Assembly: GCA_022574265.1 (NCBI GenBank)
Contig: JACZSI010000042.1
Span: 1 to 11,620, forward strand
DNA from: Chloroflexota bacterium
GTDB lineage: Bacteria > Chloroflexota > Dehalococcoidia > Lucifugimonadales > Australimonadaceae
Direction: 5' to 3'
DNA length: 11,620 nt
Positions 6,480 through 11,620 of this stretch are shown in pieces (the stretch's first letter is position 1; each line of letters opens with the position of its first letter). The notes beneath the pieces are model-generated. The model was not told the origin of the DNA, did not search any database, and saw only the letters and a list, made by a program, of their open reading frames with translations. Both the position numbers and the translations under genes were made by a program.

Positions 6480-6508
6480 AACATACGCGTGGCCGCGTGG
6501 GGTGTCAA
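6480..6508 (-). promoter_or_regulatory. Near-consensus sigma70-like promoter of the decarboxylase-like gene
   Basis: Minus strand: perfect -35 TTGACA (6508-6503), exactly 17 bp spacer, -10 TATGTT (6485-6480, four of six). Transcription would begin near 6473 and leave a leader of about 49 nt before ATG 6424. The spacer holds two copies of CGCGTGG read on the plus strand, which could be an operator. Confidence 0.6.
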
Positions 6509-6567
6509 CGAACGGTGTCCGCGCACGGGACCGAGCAGCCGCTCGAACCTCGCGGTGCAAGCTCCGG

Positions 6568-6813
6568 TCAGTCCGTGTAGAAGTGAGGGCGGAGCTCGTC
6601 CTCTGGTACGAATCTGCTCGCCTGGCGAAAGATAGCGCGGAGGGTGCCTGCGTCCATGTCCCGATGCCTTGGCACGGTGAGCGCCTGGACACCGCCGGTC
6701 GCGCTGATACGACGGAGCTTGACGTGGCTGCCACGCTGAGATCGGACGGAGAAGCCGAACCCGCCCAGAATGTCGATGACCTGGTCCCCAGAGAGGACCC
6801 GTAGCCTAGGCAC
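6568..6813 (-). CDS. hicA: HicA-family mRNA interferase toxin
   Basis: An 81-residue protein of the double-stranded-RNA-binding-like HicA fold; members cleave mRNA in a ribosome-independent way and are held inactive by HicB. The signature is visible: SGDQVIDILGGFGFSVRSQRGSH with the catalytic His30 in GSHVKL, followed by LTVPRHRDMDAGTLRAIFRQA, the usual HicA C-terminal helix. The start is a GTG at 6813, inside the end of the antitoxin gene; the two overlap by 8 bp, which points to translational coupling. No frameshift or missing catalytic residue is seen, so the toxin looks intact. Length is within the family range. The decarboxylase-like gene begins about 145 bp downstream with its own promoter. 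Confidence 0.9.
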   Translation of the reverse strand: MPRLRVLSGDQVIDILGGFGFSVRSQRGSHVKLRRISATGGVQALTVPRHRDMDAGTLRAIFRQASRFVPEDELRPHFYTD

Positions 6814-7036
6814 GGGCCAGGTCTAGCTCCATAGTGACCAAGAGGGCCGGGTTAGGTGCGAGGCCCAGTGCCTCGAGGTCTTCGCCTTCGAGGTGGAGGC
6901 CGACGGCCTCCCGAAGGTTCGCGAGGGTCTCGTCGAGCGTTTCCCCCTGCGTGACAACCGCGACTTCGAGGCACTCAGCCACGTAGAGCGATTCCCCCCG
7001 GCGAACGATCGCATTGATGGTGCGTTGCAGGCCCAT
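6806..7036 (-). CDS. hicB: HicB-family antitoxin (short form)
   Basis: A 76-residue antitoxin predicted to bind and neutralise HicA. The HicB/UPF0150 core is clear: ESLYVAECLEVAVVTQGETLDETLANLREAVGLHLE. The protein ends soon after this domain, so the C-terminal ribbon-helix-helix or HTH DNA-binding domain of longer HicB proteins is absent. ATG 7036 is preceded by a strong GAGGAGG ribosome site (7041-7046 region) and a TACAAT -10 candidate. The antitoxin gene comes first and overlaps hicA by 8 bp. Without a DNA-binding domain, autoregulation by HicB alone is unlikely, and how the pair is controlled cannot be read from the sequence. Confidence 0.88.
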   Translation of the reverse strand: MGLQRTINAIVRRGESLYVAECLEVAVVTQGETLDETLANLREAVGLHLEGEDLEALGLAPNPALLVTMELDLARA

Positions 7037-7065
7037 GAGACCTCCTCGACGCGGTCTTCGTCCCT

Positions 7066-7071
7066 ATTGTA
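7066..7071 (-). promoter_or_regulatory. Candidate -10 element of hicBA
   Basis: TACAAT on the minus strand differs from the consensus at one position. It would give a start near 7059 and a leader of about 23 nt before ATG 7036. No recognisable -35 is found at 16 to 18 bp, so confidence is limited. Confidence 0.4.
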
Positions 7072-7127
7072 CCGAACGCGCGAGATCAGCGGGCGGCCAG
7101 TGCCCCCAGCCCCGCTCGACTCACGGG

Positions 7128-7136
7128 TGCTAACCT
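7128..7136 (+). promoter_or_regulatory. Candidate extended -10 of the flavoprotein gene
   Basis: TGCTAACCT (TGn plus TAACCT, four of six) lies 27 bp before the ATG at 7164, in the 127-bp divergent gap shared with hicBA. The -35 region is GC-rich and unconvincing. Confidence 0.3.
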
Positions 7137-7163
7137 ACCGTCCGTCCGAGGAGGAGGCGCACC

Positions 7164-8645
7164 ATGGCCGAGACCGCCGACGTCATCGTCGTAGGCGCCG
7201 GGAACGCAGCCCTCTGCGCCGCGCTCGCCGCGCGCGAGGGTGGGCGGTCCGTGGTCGTGATCGAGAAGGCGCCCGAGCACCTGCGCGGCGGCAACACCTA
7301 CTTCACCGGCGGTGCGATCCGCTTCGCCTACGAAGGTATCGACGACGTCCGCAAGATCGTGCCCGACCTCTCGGAGGCGGAGCTCGCCGTCCTCGAAGTG
7401 GGCAGCTACACGGAGCGCGCGTACTTCGACGACCTGATGCGCGTGACGGAGGGCCTGTCCGACCAGGAGATGGCGGACGCGCTCGTGCGCGGCTCGTTCC
7501 CGACGATGCGCTGGCTCTACGACCAGGGCATCCGGTTCGTGCCGTCCTGGACGCACCAGGCCTTCAAGGACGGCGACGTCTTCCGCTTCTGGGGCGGTCT
7601 CTGCCTCGAAGCCGTCGGCGCCGGCAAGGGGCTCTCGGACCAGCTCTTCGCGATCGCGCAGGAGCGGGGCGTCGAGGTGCGCTACGACACCGCCGCCGTC
7701 CGCCTCACGACCGACGACGCCGCGGGTGTCGCGGGCGTCGTCGTCAAGACGCCCGGCGGGTACGAGGAGCTGAGCGCCAAAGCGGTCGTGCTCGCCTGCG
7801 GCGGCTTCGAGGCCAACCCGGAGATGCGCGCGCGCTACCTCGGCCCGGGGTGGGAGCTCGCCAAGGTCCGCGGCGTGCGGTTCAACACCGGCGAGGGCAT
7901 CCAGATGGCGCTCGACATCGGCGCGCAGCCATTCGGCCACTGGAGCGGCTGCCACGCCGTCGCCTGGGACCTCAACGCGCCGCCCTTCGGCAACCCGGCC
8001 GTCGCCGACCTCTACCAGAAGCACTCCTACCCCTTCGGCCTCATCGTGACCGCGGAGGGAAAGCGGTTCGTCGACGAGGGCGCCGACTTCCGGAACTACA
8101 CCTACGCCAAGTACGGACGCGAGATCCTCAACCTGCCCCAGCGCGTCGCCTACCAGCTCTTCGACCAGAAGACGCTCCACCTGCTGCGCGACGAGTACCG
8201 CATCCCGCAGGTCACGATGGCCGAGGCCGCCACGATGGAAGAGCTCGCCGAAGCCCTCGACATCGACGTCGCGGGCCTGGTGCGGACGGTCGCCGACTAC
8301 AACGCGGCCTGCCAGCCGGGCGACTTCAACCCGACGGTGCTCGACGGCGTCCACACCGAGGGCCTCGACCCGCCCAAGTCCAACTGGGCGCTGCCGCTCG
8401 ACGAGCCCCCATACCAAGGGTTCGCCGTGACCTGCGGCATCACGTTCACATTCGGGGGCTTGCGCATCGACGGCCGCGCGCAGGTGCTCGACACGACCGA
8501 CCGCCCCATCGGCGGGCTCTACGCGGCGGGCGAGCTCGTCGGCGGGCTCTTCTATCACAACTACGCGGGCGGCGCCGGGCTCATGGCCGGGTCGGTCTTC
8601 GGCAAGCGCGCGGGCACGAGTGCCGCCGAGGACGCAAGGGCATAG
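7164..8645 (+). CDS. FAD-dependent dehydrogenase/reductase, tricarballylate dehydrogenase (TcuA)-like
   Basis: A 493-residue flavoprotein of the fumarate reductase/succinate dehydrogenase FAD-binding superfamily. The N-terminal dinucleotide fold is VIVVGAGNAALCAALAA (7-23) with Glu34 ending the second strand, followed by RGGNTYFTGG (41-50). Central EGKRFVDEGADF and C-terminal GGLYAAGELVGGLFYHNYAGGAGL match TcuA-type enzymes, which oxidise tricarballylate to cis-aconitate. Closest alternatives are 3-ketosteroid dehydrogenase-like or fumarate reductase-like proteins. No Tat or Sec signal and no heme-binding CxxCH is present, so it is probably cytosolic. ATG 7164 follows GGAGGAGG. The usual electron-transfer partner TcuB is not adjacent. 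The final DARA codons and TAG stop lie inside an A-type repeat. The substrate is an inference. Confidence 0.82.
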   Translation: MAETADVIVVGAGNAALCAALAAREGGRSVVVIEKAPEHLRGGNTYFTGGAIRFAYEGIDDVRKIVPDLSEAELAVLEVGSYTERAYFDDLMRVTEGLSDQEMADALVRGSFPTMRWLYDQGIRFVPSWTHQAFKDGDVFRFWGGLCLEAVGAGKGLSDQLFAIAQERGVEVRYDTAAVRLTTDDAAGVAGVVVKTPGGYEELSAKAVVLACGGFEANPEMRARYLGPGWELAKVRGVRFNTGEGIQMALDIGAQPFGHWSGCHAVAWDLNAPPFGNPAVADLYQKHSYPFGLIVTAEGKRFVDEGADFRNYTYAKYGREILNLPQRVAYQLFDQKTLHLLRDEYRIPQVTMAEAATMEELAEALDIDVAGLVRTVADYNAACQPGDFNPTVLDGVHTEGLDPPKSNWALPLDEPPYQGFAVTCGITFTFGGLRIDGRAQVLDTTDRPIGGLYAAGELVGGLFYHNYAGGAGLMAGSVFGKRAGTSAAEDARA

Positions 8646-8690
8646 CCCTTGACCCACAAGGGGTAGCGACGCAGAGCGTTGCGGCCGCTT
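8629..8690 (+). repeat. A-type repeat, copy 2 (contains the stop codon of the flavoprotein gene)
   Basis: GACGCAAGGGCA, TA, GCCCTTGACCC, then ACAAGGGGTAGCGACGCAG. AAGGGC and GCCCTT form one stem; GCGACGC and GCGTTGC (8666-8682) form another with one G-T pair. The flavoprotein TAG is at the centre of the first stem (8643-8645). Confidence 0.7.
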
Positions 8691-8697
8691 CATGCAG

Positions 8698-8714
8698 AGC
8701 GCAGGGTCTGCGCT
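8698..8714 (+). terminator. 7-bp perfect hairpin downstream of the flavoprotein gene
   Basis: AGCGCAG (8698-8704) and CTGCGCT (8708-8714) pair perfectly around GGT. It is placed like a terminator or 3' stabiliser between convergent genes. No T-run follows. Confidence 0.4.
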
Positions 8715-8725
8715 AGCCTCACTCC

Positions 8726-8762
8726 CCGTTCGTGCTGAGGCTCTCGAAGTACGAACGAACGG
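8726..8762. repeat. R-type palindromic repeat, single copy
   Basis: Arms TTCGTGCT and AGTACGAA surround the loop GAGGCTCTCGA, the same subtype as pair 2. It lies between A-type copies 2 and 3 in the 200-bp gap separating the convergent flavoprotein and racemase-fold genes. No inverted partner is visible nearby. Confidence 0.7.
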
Positions 8763-8788
8763 TAGCCTGGCACCGCCGGCGGCCGAGG

Positions 8789-8852
8789 AACGAGGGCATC
8801 GCCCTTGACCCTCAGGGGTAGCGGGGATGCGGCTCCGCAGCGGCCCTACCCC
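8789..8852. repeat. A-type repeat, copy 3, with a hairpin overlapping the racemase-fold gene stop
   Basis: GAGGGCATCGCCCTTGACC and CAGGGGTAGCG align with copy 2. GGGGTAG (8815-8821) pairs with CTACCCC (8846-8852), and an inner TGCGG/CCGCA stem sits between them. CTACCCC includes the TAG stop of the minus-strand gene. The position suggests a bidirectional terminator or 3'-end structure. Confidence 0.65.
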
Positions 8853-9574
8853 GCCGGCAGCTCGTTCGCGAACAGCCTGCCGTGGCCGGGCACGCCGTCG
8901 CCGGCGTCGATGGTCCGCAACCCCCACCACACCATCGCCTGCGTGCTCGTGACGACCGGGATGCCCACCTCGGCCTCGATCGCCTCGATGCTGCGCACGA
9001 CCGGGAAGCGGGCGCACGGGATGTACATCGCGTCCGCCTCCGGGGCTTCGCGGGCGACCTCGACGGCGAGCTCGTAGGGCGTCTCGAAGGGCAGCCGCGC
9101 GATCTCGGCGGCGCGCTCGATGCCGAGGCCCTTCACGCCCACCACGTCGTAGCCCCTCGCCTCCAGGTACTTCTTGAGCAGCACGTTGCGCTCCTCCGGG
9201 TACGGCGTCGCGATGGCGACCTTCTTCGCGCCGAAGCTGTCCAGGCCCGCCAGCATGGCGCCGGTCGTGCTGATGGACGGCACGTGCGAGATCTCCTTCG
9301 TCCGCTCCACGACGCCTTCGTCCGAGCCGATGGCCGTCACGACCGGCCCGCCGCCCACCACGATGCAGTCGGCCTCGCCGTCCACCATGTGGCCGACCGC
9401 CTCGTCCAGCAGCGAGAGCGCGCGGTCGAAGTCCTCCTGCCGCAGCTGCTGCACGTGCAGGCTCGAATAGACCATCATCACGTCCTCGGGCAGCATCCGC
9501 TGGACCTCGTTCAGGATCATGTCCAGCGGGATGGACGGGCAGACGTGGCCGATGCTCCCTCGCGCTCCATACAT
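8846..9574 (-). CDS. Asp/Glu racemase-superfamily enzyme (maleate isomerase / arylmalonate decarboxylase-like)
   Basis: A 242-residue protein of the Asp/Glu/hydantoin racemase fold. The segments GSIGHVCPS (6-14), DCIVVGGGPVV (69-79), VPSISTTGAMLAGLDSFG (98-115), VAIATPYPEERN (119-130) and MYIPCARFP (183-191) follow the maleate isomerase and arylmalonate decarboxylase (AMDase) pattern. Cys187 is in the position of the second catalytic cysteine. The position of the first cysteine is in GGGP (Gly74-76), as in AMDase, which works with one cysteine. A decarboxylase or an unusual isomerase is therefore more likely than a two-cysteine racemase. ATG 9574 has a strong AGGAGGT site. It converges on the flavoprotein gene and diverges from the GH15 gene. 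The substrate is unknown. Confidence 0.8.
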   Translation of the reverse strand: MYGARGSIGHVCPSIPLDMILNEVQRMLPEDVMMVYSSLHVQQLRQEDFDRALSLLDEAVGHMVDGEADCIVVGGGPVVTAIGSDEGVVERTKEISHVPSISTTGAMLAGLDSFGAKKVAIATPYPEERNVLLKKYLEARGYDVVGVKGLGIERAAEIARLPFETPYELAVEVAREAPEADAMYIPCARFPVVRSIEAIEAEVGIPVVTSTQAMVWWGLRTIDAGDGVPGHGRLFANELPAG

Positions 9575-9607
9575 CTCTCACCTCCTACGATGCTCTCCGC
9601 GCTTGAA

Positions 9608-9712
9608 CCGCTCATCGTGAGCGGGGGACGAGATCCTTCGCCCGCCTGTGGCGGCCTCAGGATGACAGCCTCAGCCTACTGTCATGCTGAGCGCAGCGAA
9701 GCATCTCGCACC
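9608..9712. repeat. Hairpin plus inverted pair of R4 palindromic repeats
   Basis: A hairpin CCGCTC/GAGCGG (9608-9624) precedes two related palindromes in opposite orientation. The first (9629-9667) has ATCCT/AGGAT and CCGCC/GGCGG stems; the second (9680-9712) has an ATGCT/AGCAT stem. Both share CGAGAT..CTTCG and CTCAG.ATGACA parts. They fill much of the 260-bp divergent gap before the GH15 gene. From memory, similar elements are widespread in environmental bacterial genomes. Confidence 0.7.
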
Positions 9713-9834
9713 CGGCTGGGCGTGCGCTTCCACTGCGTAGCGATTCTACACTCGGGCCCGCAAACACCGCGCGAGCACCGCCGCGGATCCGAACTACGCG
9801 TAGACTGGCCCCGGCAACCCCGCGAGGTGCGCTC
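9713..9834. other. Upstream region of the GH15 gene
   Basis: No gene is visible here. It contains a perfect 10-bp palindrome, CTACGCGTAG (9794-9803), a possible operator about 30 bp before the predicted start. TACACT and TAGACT are weak -10 candidates without a matching -35, so no promoter is called. Confidence 0.3.
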
Positions 9835-9837
9835 ATC
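9824..9837 (+). promoter_or_regulatory. Ribosome-binding site next to a non-ATG start (ATC) of the GH15 gene
   Basis: GAGGTG (9824-9829) stands five bases before an in-frame ATC (9835-9837). This is exactly where a GH15 protein should begin, since the conserved IEDHGLIGD segment follows within a few codons. No in-frame ATG, GTG or TTG lies between the site and the conserved segment. Confidence 0.45.
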
Positions 9838-11620
9838 CCCTACGCCCCCATCGAGGACCACGGCCTCATCGGCGACATGAACTCGTGCGCGCTGGTCACC
9901 CGCGACGGCGTCATCGACTGGGCCTGCTTCCCGCGCTTCGACTCGCCGAGCTGCTTCGCGGCCATCTTGGACGACGTCAAGGGCGGCCGGTTCTCCATCG
10001 CTCCCGACGGCCCGTTCACCACCTCGCAGCGCTACCTTCCCGACACGACCGTTCTCGAGACGACGTTCGAGGCCGGCGGGGGCACGGTCGTCGTCGTGGA
10101 CTTCATGCCGCATGCGCGGCCCAGGACCCCCGAGTCCCCACACCAGATCGTCCGCATCGTCCGCGGCCTACGCGGGCGCGTCGACATGCGGCTGCTGTTC
10201 CAGCCGCGCCTCGACTACGCCCGCGGCGAGACGTCGCTCGAGCCCACGCGCTCCGGCGTGCTCGCACGCCACGGAGACCAGACGCTGGCGCTCGTCACCG
10301 GCGTGCCGGTGGCCATCGAGCGCGCCCCCGACGGCGGCCGCCAAGCGGTCGGGAGCTTCACCGTGCGCGAGGGCGAGGTCTACCACGTGGTGGCGGCCCA
10401 CGGCGTCCGGCGCGCCCCGAGCGTGCGCGCGATGGACTGCGAGGCGAAGCTGCGCCGGGCTATCCGCCACGACCACGCCACCGTCAGCAAGCTCACCTAC
10501 GACGGCGGCTGGCGGGAGCTCGTGGTGCGCTCGTTCCTAACGCTCCACCTGTTGATGTACGAGCCGACCGGCGCCATCGTCGCCGCGCCGACGACGTCGC
10601 TCCCGGAGGCCATCGGCGGCCCGCGGAACTGGGACTACCGCTACTCGTGGCTCCGCGACGGCGCGTGGACCTCCGGCATCCTCTTCCGGCTCGGCGACCC
10701 GCACGAGGGCATGGCGTTCGTCGACTGGATCGTGGGCCAGTGCTGGCTCGCCATCGACTCGATGCAGATCCTCTACGGCATCTCTCCCGAGAGCACGCTC
10801 GCTGAGGAGACGCTCGATCACCTGGAGGGGTACCGGGGCTCCGGCCCGGTGCGGATCGGCAACGACGCCGCCTACCACCGCCAGCTCGACGTCTTCGGCG
10901 AGGTCGCGCTGAGCCTGGAGGCGTACGCCAAGTACTACGGCTCCCTCACCGACAACGCATGGGAGCTGCTGCGGCGGTCGGCCGACCTCGCGTGCGAGCT
11001 GTGGCGCCTGCCGGACCGCGGCATCTGGGAGGTACGCGGACCGGAGCAGCACTTCGTCTACTCCAAGATCATGTGCTGGGTCGCGCTCGACCGCGCCGTC
11101 CGCATCGCCGAGACACGCTCGGGCGACATCCCCGTGGACCTCTGGCGAACGGAGGCCGCCAAGCTGCACGCCGACATCCTCGCGAACGGCTGGTCGGAGG
11201 CCAAGCAGTCCTTCGTGCAGGCCTACGGCAGCGAGACCGTGGACGCCAGCGCGCTGCTGATCCCCTTCGTCGGCTTCCTGCCCGAAGGCGACCCGCGCGT
11301 GCGATCGACGGTCAAGCGCGTGCAGGCCGAGCTCGCCAGCGGCCCCTTCGTGAGGCGCTACCTGACCGACGAAACGGACGACGGGCTGGAGGGAGACGAG
11401 GGTGCGTTCTACATCCTGAGCTTCTGGCTCATCGGTTCGCTGCTCGCCATCGGCGAGGCCGACGAGGCGCTGGCGCGGTTCGAGGAGGTCGTGTCCACGG
11501 CCAACCACCTGGGCCTCTTCGCCGAGATGATCGACCCGTCGTCGAAGACAGCGCTCGGCAACTTCCCGCAGGCCTTCAGCCACATCGGCCTGATCCACAC
11601 GGCCCGGAACCTGAGCCAGC
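9835..11620 (+). CDS. Glycoside hydrolase family 15 protein (glucoamylase/trehalase type), 3' end outside the window
   Basis: An exo-acting alpha-glucosidase family that releases glucose from maltodextrins, or in some bacterial members splits trehalose. The frame stays open to the window edge (about 595 codons). The N-terminal beta-sandwich starts with YAPIEDHGLIGD and DGVIDWACFPRFDSPSCF; the (alpha/alpha)6 barrel starts near GGPRNWDYRYSWLRDG (about 10615-10660). The likely catalytic acid is the Glu of GIWEVRG (codon 11029) and the base the Glu of DEGAFYILSFWL (codon 11398). GNFPQAFSHIGLIHTARNL is the usual C-terminal segment, so little is missing. The start is unclear: ATC 9835 fits the ribosome site and the family N-terminus, whereas the first ATG (9877) would remove about 14 conserved residues. 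There is no signal peptide, suggesting intracellular glycogen or trehalose use. Confidence 0.88.
   Translation, partial: MPYAPIEDHGLIGDMNSCALVTRDGVIDWACFPRFDSPSCFAAILDDVKGGRFSIAPDGPFTTSQRYLPDTTVLETTFEAGGGTVVVVDFMPHARPRTPESPHQIVRIVRGLRGRVDMRLLFQPRLDYARGETSLEPTRSGVLARHGDQTLALVTGVPVAIERAPDGGRQAVGSFTVREGEVYHVVAAHGVRRAPSVRAMDCEAKLRRAIRHDHATVSKLTYDGGWRELVVRSFLTLHLLMYEPTGAIVAAPTTSLPEAIGGPRNWDYRYSWLRDGAWTSGILFRLGDPHEGMAFVDWIVGQCWLAIDSMQILYGISPESTLAEETLDHLEGYRGSGPVRIGNDAAYHRQLDVFGEVALSLEAYAKYYGSLTDNAWELLRRSADLACELWRLPDRGIWEVRGPEQHFVYSKIMCWVALDRAVRIAETRSGDIPVDLWRTEAAKLHADILANGWSEAKQSFVQAYGSETVDASALLIPFVGFLPEGDPRVRSTVKRVQAELASGPFVRRYLTDETDDGLEGDEGAFYILSFWLIGSLLAIGEADEALARFEEVVSTANHLGLFAEMIDPSSKTALGNFPQAFSHIGLIHTARNLSQ

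Noticed and set aside
5408..6580. Plus-strand frame opposite the decarboxylase-like gene
   Set aside because: It is a shadow with Val/Leu/Arg-rich composition; the minus-strand gene has a promoter, a ribosome site and family motifs.
7086..9581. 831-codon open frame on the minus strand
   Set aside because: It lies antisense to the flavoprotein gene, crosses the repeat-filled gap, and overlaps the racemase-fold gene in another frame. Its product is a low-complexity Arg/Ala/Val/Asp-rich sequence typical of GC-rich shadows.
1278..9712. CRISPR array from the repeated palindromes
   Set aside because: Copies are few, scattered through separate gaps and not evenly spaced; no spacers or cas genes are present.
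9885..10805. Plus-strand 306-codon frame starting inside the GH15 gene
   Set aside because: It is out of frame with the GH15 protein and gives Arg/Pro-rich sequence; the GH15 frame itself is open from 9835 to the end.
10537..11598. Minus-strand 353-codon frame
   Set aside because: It is antisense to the GH15 gene, which carries catalytic motifs along the same stretch.

Overview
The window is a high-GC bacterial chromosome segment, densely coded, with ten complete protein genes and an eleventh that runs off the right edge. Lysine/cell-wall precursor synthesis through LL-diaminopimelate aminotransferase (DapL) plus DapF, a GC-rich genome, several stand-alone organic-acid enzymes and many short palindromic intergenic repeats would fit a Chloroflexota lineage (Dehalococcoidia/SAR202-like). 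That placement is an inference from gene content; nothing here is a phylogenetic marker.

Layout. Positions 11-7036 read leftwards (minus strand). In order of transcription they are: a hicBA toxin-antitoxin pair (7036-6568); a 4,5-dihydroxyphthalate decarboxylase-like protein with a near-consensus promoter (6424-5411); a LigJ-like amidohydrolase (5192-4191); a DinB-family protein (4160-3630); a protein with four CxxC/CxxH modules (3616-2396); dapF (2334-1432); and dapL (1186-11). Amidohydrolase, DinB and the Cys-rich gene are tightly packed (30 and 13 bp gaps). dapF and dapL are separated by 245 bp of hairpins and repeats, and dapL has its own promoter. On the plus strand a tricarballylate-dehydrogenase-like flavoprotein (7164-8645) converges on a minus-strand Asp/Glu racemase-superfamily enzyme (9574-8846), with 200 bp of repeats between them. 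Divergent from the latter is a GH15 glucoamylase/trehalase-type gene (about 9835 to the window end).

How the genes may work together. DapL and DapF are consecutive steps: tetrahydrodipicolinate to LL-DAP to meso-DAP. The decarboxylase-like and LigJ-like proteins resemble two enzymes of the phthalate/protocatechuate 4,5-cleavage route. The flavoprotein and the single-cysteine racemase-fold enzyme also belong to families acting on small di- and tricarboxylates. An accessory module for aromatic or polycarboxylic acid breakdown is therefore possible but unproven.

Non-coding structure. No gap exceeds 300 bp. The larger gaps are filled by at least three families of palindromic repeat. One (called A here) overlaps the stop codons of three unrelated genes. 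One (R) forms inverted pairs whose two members share the same loop subtype. One (R4) shows compensatory stem changes between its copies. No tRNA, rRNA, CRISPR array, insertion sequence or transposase was seen.
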